NCBI GenBank assembly: GCA_003565775.1
Contig: PXAT01000086.1
Coordinates: 1-59,245 of the forward strand
DNA from: Ectothiorhodospiraceae bacterium
GTDB lineage: Bacteria > Pseudomonadota > Gammaproteobacteria > Nitrococcales > Aquisalimonadaceae
Direction: 5' to 3'
DNA length: 59,245 bases
Shown: positions 53,277 through 59,245 of the stretch, piece after piece
Layout of the letters: every line of letters starts with the position of its first letter
Position numbering within the stretch: position 1 is the first letter of the stretch
The notes under the pieces: generated by a model
The model's input: the letters and a program-made list of their open reading frames with translations, nothing else
Told to the model about the DNA's origin: nothing
The model's database searches: none
Program-made: the position numbers and the translations under genes

Positions 53277-55067
53277 ATGCCGCACTCGGGGCGAATCGTG
53301 CCGACACTTGCGGGGCTTTTTGCATTTCTTCTGACCATGTCGGCAGTGCTGGCACTCGAGCGCCTGAATCATTCCTATGCGGTCGCCGACTCGCGCACCC
53401 AGGTCAACAACCACGCCGCGGCTCTGCGCTCGCGGCTGGAAAGCGAGATGAACCGCACGATCTTCGCGGTCAGCGGCTTCACGCATTTTATCGGTGCCAA
53501 CCCCGAACTGGGCTGGGAGGCATTCCGCCCGGTCGCCGAGCGCATGGTTCAGCCCGGCAGCCACATGATCAACATCACGCTGGCACCCGACAACATCATC
53601 CGCTGGATCTATCCGATTGAAGGCAACGAGGCGGCGATCGGCCTGCGAATTCTGGATCATCCGCAGCAAGGCGAGAGCCTGCGCCGCATGATCGACTCGG
53701 GTCGACCGGTGGTGACGGGCCCGGTGGATCTGGTTCAGGGCGGTCATGCACTGATTTTCCGCAGTCCGGTCTATCTGGATGACGGCAGTTACTGGGGCGC
53801 CGCCAGTGTGCCGGTGGACTACCACAGCGTGCTTGCGGCCGCCGGACTGGAAGAAGCCGGGGTCAACGGGCTGTCGGTGGCGCTCCGCGGACACGACGGA
53901 CTCGGCGCCGACGGCGATCTGTTTTTCGGCGATGCCGAGGTGTTCCGGAGGGACCCGGTCCTGCAGACCGTTCGTTTCGAGGGGCAGTCCTGGCAGATGG
54001 CAATGGCACCGGCCGAAGGCTGGGCGGCGTACGCCGCGGGCCCGAACACCCATCGCATGACCGGCGTGCTGCTGGCGCTGATCTTCGCCGTGCTGGCGGC
54101 AGTGCTCGCGGCTCAGGCCTACCGGATCCGGCGCGTCTCCCGGCGCCTCGAGGCGCTGGTCGCAGCGATCCCCGACAGCGGCTTCGTGATCAATGACCGG
54201 GGGCGTTTTCTGGAGAGCTTCGGTGGCCGGGAACGGCGCCTGTACCACGACGGATCCGTACTCAAGGATCGTCGTCTGGACGAGATCATGGATGCCGAAA
54301 CGGCACGCCATGCGCTGGCCGGCGTGCAGCGTTCGATCGCGGAAAAGCGACTGGTCACGCTGGAATATGCGCTGCGCAGCGACGACAGCGAGCTGCTGAA
54401 CAACATTGGCGGTCCGTCCGGCACGCAATGGTTCGAGGCGCGCATCTACCCCCTGCCGAAAGGGATCGAAGATCGCCCGGCCGTACTCTGGCTTGCCTAC
54501 AACATCACCGAACGCAGGCTGGCGGAGGAACAGGCGCGAATCAACGAGGAGCAGATACGGCACCTGGCCATGCACGATCACCTCACCGGGCTGGCCAATC
54601 GAACCTATCTGCTCGAGCAGATGCAGAAAGCACTGGACATGGCCGAGCGCAACGGGCATCAGATCGGGCTGCTGTTCCTGGATCTGGATCATTTCAAGAC
54701 CATCAATGACAACCACGGTCACGAAACCGGTGATCTGGTACTGCAGGAACTGGCGGCACGCCTGCGCACCGTGATTCGCCACTCCGACACGGTGGCCCGC
54801 CATGGCGGCGACGAGTTCGTCATTCTGATGAGCAAGGTGGACGGACTGGACGGCGCCAAGGCCGTCGCCGAGAAGACCCTCGCGGCGATCACGAAACCGA
54901 TCGAGGCGAACGGACGGATTTTCCGCGTTGGTGCCAGCATCGGCATCAGTCTCTACCCGGATCACGGCGTCACGGCCGACGATCTTCAGCGCGCTGCGGA
55001 CGATGCCATGTATCAGGCCAAAGACGGCGGCCGTGATCAGGTGAGCGTGGCGATCGCAGGGTCCTGA
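53277..55067 (+). CDS. Membrane diguanylate cyclase with CHASE and PAS domains
   Basis: 596 aa. It has an N-terminal membrane helix, a CHASE-type periplasmic domain (AERMVQPGSHMINITLAPDN, GPVDLVQGGHALIFRSPVY), a second helix near 260-285 (LLALIFAVLAAVLAAQAY), a PAS-like region, and a C-terminal GGDEF domain with HGGDEFV near 509. No EAL domain is present, so it should make c-di-GMP. ATG 53277 follows GGAG. Its 3' end overlaps the convergent TRAP gene by 31 nt. Confidence 0.88.
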   Translation: MPHSGRIVPTLAGLFAFLLTMSAVLALERLNHSYAVADSRTQVNNHAAALRSRLESEMNRTIFAVSGFTHFIGANPELGWEAFRPVAERMVQPGSHMINITLAPDNIIRWIYPIEGNEAAIGLRILDHPQQGESLRRMIDSGRPVVTGPVDLVQGGHALIFRSPVYLDDGSYWGAASVPVDYHSVLAAAGLEEAGVNGLSVALRGHDGLGADGDLFFGDAEVFRRDPVLQTVRFEGQSWQMAMAPAEGWAAYAAGPNTHRMTGVLLALIFAVLAAVLAAQAYRIRRVSRRLEALVAAIPDSGFVINDRGRFLESFGGRERRLYHDGSVLKDRRLDEIMDAETARHALAGVQRSIAEKRLVTLEYALRSDDSELLNNIGGPSGTQWFEARIYPLPKGIEDRPAVLWLAYNITERRLAEEQARINEEQIRHLAMHDHLTGLANRTYLLEQMQKALDMAERNGHQIGLLFLDLDHFKTINDNHGHETGDLVLQELAARLRTVIRHSDTVARHGGDEFVILMSKVDGLDGAKAVAEKTLAAITKPIEANGRIFRVGASIGISLYPDHGVTADDLQRAADDAMYQAKDGGRDQVSVAIAGS

Positions 55068-57769
55068 CGCCGCCGCTGCGCCCAACCGACCAGCCCGAGC
55101 AGGAACAGCGCCGGCAACAACCACCAGGCCTCGGATGGTCGATCGGCGTCGACCAGCACCGACTCCACCTCCCAACCGAAATCGATGCCTGCCCGCTCTG
55201 CGGGGCTGCCGTGACTGACGTCCGTGACGCGCAGCAGGGTCGCATCCTCCGCCTGCAGGCCCAGACCCGCCCTCTCCAGCCGCTCCCGTGCCGTCGGCGC
55301 CGCCTCGAGCCGCAACATGGCAGGCCTGGACACCTCACGACCCTCGCTGTCCAGCCCGGCGAACCACAAGCGAAGATGGCTGCCCTCGGCCGTGGCGTCG
55401 ACGATCTCCATCAGCTCGTCAGCGGGGCGATGCTCGTGCTCGGGGGCCAGGCGGTCCATCCAGAAACCGGGATACAGCAGCGTGAATGCCACGAGCAGCA
55501 GTGCCAGGGTCTCGTACCAGCGATTGGCCGTCAGCCAGAACCCCTGCGACGCGGCGGCGAATACCAGCATGGCGGCAGTGGCGCTCAGTACCACCAGTGC
55601 CAGATCCCAGTACGAATCCACCCCGATCAGCAGCAACTGGGTGTTGAAGATGAACACGAACGGCAGAATGATCATGCGCAGGCTGTAGCGGAGAGCGTGC
55701 ACGCCGGTCATCACCGGGTCGCCGCGTGACACGCCGGCCGCAGCGAATGTCGCCAGTCCCACCGGCGGCGTCAGATCCGCCATGATGCCGAAGTAGAAGA
55801 CGAACAGGTGGACGGCAATCAGCGGGACTACCAGACCTGCGTCCGCGCCGAGTTCGACCACGATGGGCGCCATCAGACTGGCGACGATGATGTAGTTGGC
55901 GGTGGTCGGCAGACCAAGTCCGAGCACCAGGCTGAGCAGTGCCACCAGTACCAGCATCAGCAGCAGATTGCCGCCGGACAGAGCCTCCACCACCTGACTC
56001 AGGCCGAGACCCAGCCCGGTCATCGAGACGGTACCCACGATGATCCCGGCAGTCGCCGTAGCCACGCCGATGCCGATCATGTTGCGCGCACCCAGCACCA
56101 GGCCGTGATACAGATCCTGCACGCCGTCGATGCCGGCCTTGATCACAGCGCCGCGCTGCCGCCGGAAGCAGGCGATCAGCGGTCGCTGCGTCAGACAGAT
56201 GACCAGCAGCAGCGCGACCGCCCAGAACGCCGCCAGCGCCGGTGACAAGCGCTCGATGACCAGGGCCCAGATCAGCACCAGGATCGGCAACAGATAATGC
56301 AGGCCACCGAGCACGGTCGGTCCCAGGGCCGGCAGTTCCTCGGCGGGGTCCTCGATGGCCGGTTCCTGGCCGGCGGCAAGCCGGACCAGCGCCAGATACA
56401 GCAGCAGCAGGCCGGCCACCAGCACCGATACCGAGACACCGGTCGCCATTGGTTCCAGCCAGCTCAGCAGCAACGTCAGCAGGCCGGCGAGAATGACCAG
56501 ACTCGCGATCACCAGGCCGATACCCAGAGCTCGCGCCCGCCAGTCGGCGTCGGCACGCCGGGGCAGCCCCTGCATCCCTCCCTTGACCGCTTCCAGATGC
56601 ACGATGTAGAGCAGCGCGATATAGGCGATGGCGGCCGGCAGAAAGGCGTGGCGAATGACTTCGATGTAGGGAATCCCGACGTACTCGACCATCAGGAAGG
56701 CAGCAGCACCCATCACCGGCGGCATCAACTGACCGTTGACCGAGCTGGCCACCTCGACGGCACCGGCCTTGTTCGCCGACAGGCCGACCCGCTTCATGAG
56801 CGGGATGGTGAAGGTACCGGTGGTCACGGTATTGGCGATGGACGAGCCGGAGATCATGCCGGTCAGGGCCGAGGCCACCACCGCGGCCTTGGCCGGCCCG
56901 CCCCGCAGGTGCCCGAGCAGCGCGAACGCCACGAGAATGAAGTAGCGCCCGGCGCCGGCCCGCTCCAGCAGCGCACCGAACAGCACGAACAGGAACACGA
57001 AGCTGGTGGAAACGCCCAGCGCAATGCCGAACACGCCCTCGCCCGACAGCCAGTACTGGGATGCTGCCCGGCTCAGCGAGGCGCCACGATGCGCCAGCAG
57101 ATCCGGCAGCCAGGGGCCGACGAAAGCGAACAGCAGGAAAAGCCCGGCGATCAGACTGAGCGCCGGGCCCAGCGAGCGGCGTGTCGCCTCCAGCAGCAGC
57201 AGGATGCCGACACCAGAAACCAGCAGATCCATGGTCAGAGGCCGCCCCGGCCGATCCGCCAGCGCGGCATGCTGCCAGTAGAGGTAGAATGCCGTGCCGG
57301 CTGCCAGAAGCGCCAGCGCGACATCGATCATTGGCAAACGAACGGCGGCCGGGCGGCCGCGGCTCCAGGCGATCAGCATGGCGACCAGGCCCATGCCGAA
57401 CCAGGGCGCGGCACCCGCCGGGCTGTCATGAAACGCTGTCCACAGGGCGACCGCGAGCAGACCCGTGCCGGCCATGCCGATGATCAGGGCCAGCATGGGG
57501 ATCCCGTCATCGGCGCTCCGGACTCGGGACTGTGCCGGGAACAGGGCAAATGCGAGCAGCAGCGCGAAGCCAAGATGGACCGACCGCGCCTCGGTCTCGG
57601 AAATCACGCCCCAGCCGATCAGGAATGGCAGCGGGCTGGCGATCCAGAGCTGAAACAGGGACCAGCACAGCGCGACGCCGGCCAGCACGTGTCCAGCCCA
57701 GGCGTTACCGCGCCAGTTGCCGGCGGGCGTTGCCGGGGGATCGCTTCGCTCCGGCTGACCGGCGCTCAT
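55037..57769 (-). CDS. Fused TRAP transporter permease (TAXI type) with C-terminal DUF3394-like domain
   Basis: 910 aa. The small and large permease subunits are fused (about 18 or more hydrophobic segments). Family stretches are GMISGSSIANTVTTGTFTIP, NGQLMPPVMGAAAFLMVEY and LGLGLPTTANYIIVASL. After the membrane part a domain of about 150 residues contains SPAERAGIDFGWEVE, resembling a PDZ-like/DUF3394 region, then a last helix and basic tail. TRAP systems import carboxylates or amino acids with sodium or proton gradients. It overlaps the binding-protein gene by 4 nt. Confidence 0.88.
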   Translation of the reverse strand: MSAGQPERSDPPATPAGNWRGNAWAGHVLAGVALCWSLFQLWIASPLPFLIGWGVISETEARSVHLGFALLLAFALFPAQSRVRSADDGIPMLALIIGMAGTGLLAVALWTAFHDSPAGAAPWFGMGLVAMLIAWSRGRPAAVRLPMIDVALALLAAGTAFYLYWQHAALADRPGRPLTMDLLVSGVGILLLLEATRRSLGPALSLIAGLFLLFAFVGPWLPDLLAHRGASLSRAASQYWLSGEGVFGIALGVSTSFVFLFVLFGALLERAGAGRYFILVAFALLGHLRGGPAKAAVVASALTGMISGSSIANTVTTGTFTIPLMKRVGLSANKAGAVEVASSVNGQLMPPVMGAAAFLMVEYVGIPYIEVIRHAFLPAAIAYIALLYIVHLEAVKGGMQGLPRRADADWRARALGIGLVIASLVILAGLLTLLLSWLEPMATGVSVSVLVAGLLLLYLALVRLAAGQEPAIEDPAEELPALGPTVLGGLHYLLPILVLIWALVIERLSPALAAFWAVALLLVICLTQRPLIACFRRQRGAVIKAGIDGVQDLYHGLVLGARNMIGIGVATATAGIIVGTVSMTGLGLGLSQVVEALSGGNLLLMLVLVALLSLVLGLGLPTTANYIIVASLMAPIVVELGADAGLVVPLIAVHLFVFYFGIMADLTPPVGLATFAAAGVSRGDPVMTGVHALRYSLRMIILPFVFIFNTQLLLIGVDSYWDLALVVLSATAAMLVFAAASQGFWLTANRWYETLALLLVAFTLLYPGFWMDRLAPEHEHRPADELMEIVDATAEGSHLRLWFAGLDSEGREVSRPAMLRLEAAPTARERLERAGLGLQAEDATLLRVTDVSHGSPAERAGIDFGWEVESVLVDADRPSEAWWLLPALFLLGLVGWAQRRRQDPAIATLT

Positions 57770-58770
57770 TCCGACGCCCCGGCGTCGAGCAGCCCTTGCT
57801 CCCGGAAGTAGCGCTCGGCGCCCGGATGCAGCGGTGCGCTCAGCCCCTCGCGCACCATCTCCTCCGGTTCCAGCAGATCAAGCGCCGGATGCAGACGGCG
57901 AAAGATGTCGAAATTCTCGAACACCGCGCGCACCAGTTCGTAGACCACGTCGTCCGGCACCGCCGCCCGGGTAACCAGCGTGGCACGCACACCGAAGGTG
58001 CTGATGGCCCCGTCCATGCCCGGATAAAGCCCGTCCGGCAACTCCGCGTGGCTGTAATAGGGATGTTCCGCGACCAGCTCGTCCACAACCTCGCCGCGGA
58101 CATCCAGCAGCCGGGCATCACAGGTGGCAATCGGTTCCTGAATCGAGCCGGACGGATGACCGACCGTGAACAGAATCACGTCGATGCGATTGTCGCAGAG
58201 CGCCGCCGACTGCTCGCGCGACGGCAGTTCCGAGGCCAGCGAAAAGTCGTCCATCGTCCAGCCGAGCGCTTCCATCAGCCGCTCGACGGTGCCGCGCTGG
58301 CCCGACCCCGGATTGCCGACATTGACCCGCAGGCCGCGACTGTCCAGGAAATCATCGACGTCCGCATCGCGCCTCGCCATCACCGTGAACGGTTCCGGGT
58401 GCAGGGCGAACACGGCACGCAGATCCTCGTCCGGGCCCCGGGAGGCGAACACGCTACTGCCGGCATAGGCGTGATGCTGCCAGTCGGACTGCACCACGCC
58501 GAACTCGAGATCACCCTGACGCAGGGCATTCAGGTTGAAGATCGAACCGGCCGTGGATTCCACCGCGCAGCGAATGCCGTGTCGCTCCCGTTCCCGGTTC
58601 AGAAGTCGGCAGATGGCGCCACCTGTGGGATAATAGACGCCGGTCACGCCGCCGGTGCCGAGTGCCGTGAAACGCGCCTCCGGCTCCGTTGTCATGATAT
58701 GCGCGAGTCCGAGGAGCGTTAGCACCAGCAACGCGGCAAGCCCCAGCAGACGGCGAGGAAATCCGCTCAT
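57766..58770 (-). CDS. TAXI-family TRAP solute-binding protein
   Basis: About 334 aa from ATG 58770, with an N-terminal signal/anchor (LLGLAALLVLTLLGLAHI). TAXI hallmarks are TALGTGGVTGVYYPTGGAIC, then GIRCAVESTAGSIFNL and FGVVQSDWQHHAYAG. It delivers ligand, probably glutamate/2-oxoglutarate-like or unknown, to the fused permease encoded downstream with a 4-nt overlap. ATG 58794 is an alternative start. Confidence 0.88.
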   Translation of the reverse strand: MSGFPRRLLGLAALLVLTLLGLAHIMTTEPEARFTALGTGGVTGVYYPTGGAICRLLNRERERHGIRCAVESTAGSIFNLNALRQGDLEFGVVQSDWQHHAYAGSSVFASRGPDEDLRAVFALHPEPFTVMARRDADVDDFLDSRGLRVNVGNPGSGQRGTVERLMEALGWTMDDFSLASELPSREQSAALCDNRIDVILFTVGHPSGSIQEPIATCDARLLDVRGEVVDELVAEHPYYSHAELPDGLYPGMDGAISTFGVRATLVTRAAVPDDVVYELVRAVFENFDIFRRLHPALDLLEPEEMVREGLSAPLHPGAERYFREQGLLDAGASE

Positions 58771-58820
58771 CGCCGGCCGCGCCCCGGACACCATTTCCCG
58801 CTGCCAAGGAACAGGTTCAC

Positions 58821-59099
58821 ATGTACACCCTCTGGTTGATTCTGGTTTGTGCCGTCACCCTGCCGGCCATGGCCTATGCCCATATCCGGCTGCCCTACCA
58901 CACACCGAACGAGACACAGCTGCGTGTCTCGCGCATGGTGCTGCTGTTCACCGGCATCGCCTTCGGCTGGGTCATGGCACGGATCTACGGCATGAACACC
59001 GAGCTGAATTCGGTGCTGGTGTTCATCAGCGGCCTTGCGCTGGTGCATGTGCCGGCCGCCTGTGTGCTGTTCATCAAGCGGCAACGACCGGGGGAGTGA
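58821..59099 (+). CDS. Small membrane protein, unknown function
   Basis: 92 aa with three hydrophobic segments: LWLILVCAVTLPAMAYAHI, VLLFTGIAFGWVMARIY and VLVFISGLALVHVPAACVLF. A charged KRQRPGE tail ends it. I do not recognise a family. It is divergent from the TAXI gene and has AAGGAA as ribosome site. Repeat copy G begins 3 bp after its stop. Confidence 0.6.
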   Translation: MYTLWLILVCAVTLPAMAYAHIRLPYHTPNETQLRVSRMVLLFTGIAFGWVMARIYGMNTELNSVLVFISGLALVHVPAACVLFIKRQRPGE

Positions 59100-59102
59100 C
59101 CC

Positions 59103-59245
59103 AGGGAAACGCTGAAGTATTCCCTAGGGAAACACTGATTTATTAGCGCCCCTGCGTTGGAGTCCGCATTTTTTCCGAGGCAAGGCGCGCTGCGCAGCCC
59201 CGCAGTCATTCTGCGGTCAAGCAGCGCAACGCAGCAATCGGGAAA
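59103..59245. repeat. Inverted-repeat elements, copy G (nested ends; cut by the window edge)
   Basis: Bases 59103-59124 are one terminal repeat (AGGGAAACGCTGAAGTATTC). At 59126 a second end begins (AGGGAAACACTGATTTATT) and runs into module 1 (CGCATTTTTTCCGAGGCAAG, CATTCTGCGGTCAAGCAGC). The second element therefore interrupts the first about 22 bp inside it. The rest lies outside the window. Confidence 0.75.

Overview
The window is high-GC, gene-dense chromosomal DNA. It encodes an alpha-carboxysome with form I RuBisCO, a cbb3 oxidase and several large c-di-GMP proteins, which together point to an autotrophic, aerobic or microaerobic gammaproteobacterium, probably a sulfur oxidiser of the Ectothiorhodospiraceae/Chromatiales type. 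The taxonomic guess is inference; the gene content is read directly.

Layout. 1-0.7 kb: decayed remnants (DUF3427 helicase-like and DUF6933-like). 0.9-1.7 kb: a secreted iota-type carbonic anhydrase. 2.1-5.2 kb: a LuxR regulator / sensor kinase / receiver trio. 5.4-9.3 kb: two lipoproteins, a 59-aa exported acidic protein, a DUF123 protein and a PLP dehydratase. 25.9 down to 9.3 kb, all on the minus strand: the carbon-concentrating block cbbL-cbbS-csoS2-csoSCA-csoS4A-csoS4B-csoS1-csoS1-bfr-acRAF-mcdA-mcdB-cbbQ-cbbO-cbbR, then an iota-carbonic-anhydrase-like gene, sbtA, sbtB and a CIA30-family gene. It covers RuBisCO, shell, internal carbonic anhydrase, positioning, RuBisCO repair, transcriptional control and bicarbonate uptake. 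26.7-38.3 kb on the plus strand: ccoNOQP, a small membrane gene, ccoGHIS, a SafE-type exporter, resB and an FNR-type regulator, followed by convergent hemN. A perfect FNR box lies at the class II distance from a -10-like hexamer before ccoN, and an FNR-like box precedes hemN, so the encoded FNR/ANR probably controls both. 40.2-44.2 kb: DUF3047, an orphan ParA/MinD-like ATPase, a histone-deacetylase-family protein and a truncated recombinase. 44.4-55.1 kb: three c-di-GMP proteins, one coupled to a periplasmic binding protein, with an inositol-phosphatase-like gene and a pirin. 55.0-58.8 kb: a TAXI-type TRAP transporter. The window ends with a small membrane protein and a repeat copy.

The least explained feature is a family of non-coding repeats scattered through the window. 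Three full copies are 272-273 bp, and there are shorter hybrid, remnant, solo-end and nested forms. They carry roughly 25-bp terminal inverted repeats (core AGGGAAACGCTGA) and two different internal fold-back modules. At four copies the terminal repeat supplies part of the stop codon of the adjacent gene (response regulator, cbbR, hemN and the MinD-like gene). One copy sits inside the transcription path from cbbR to the bicarbonate-uptake genes. The second highlight is the linkage of an iota-carbonic-anhydrase-like gene and a CIA30 gene to sbtA/sbtB next to cbbR.
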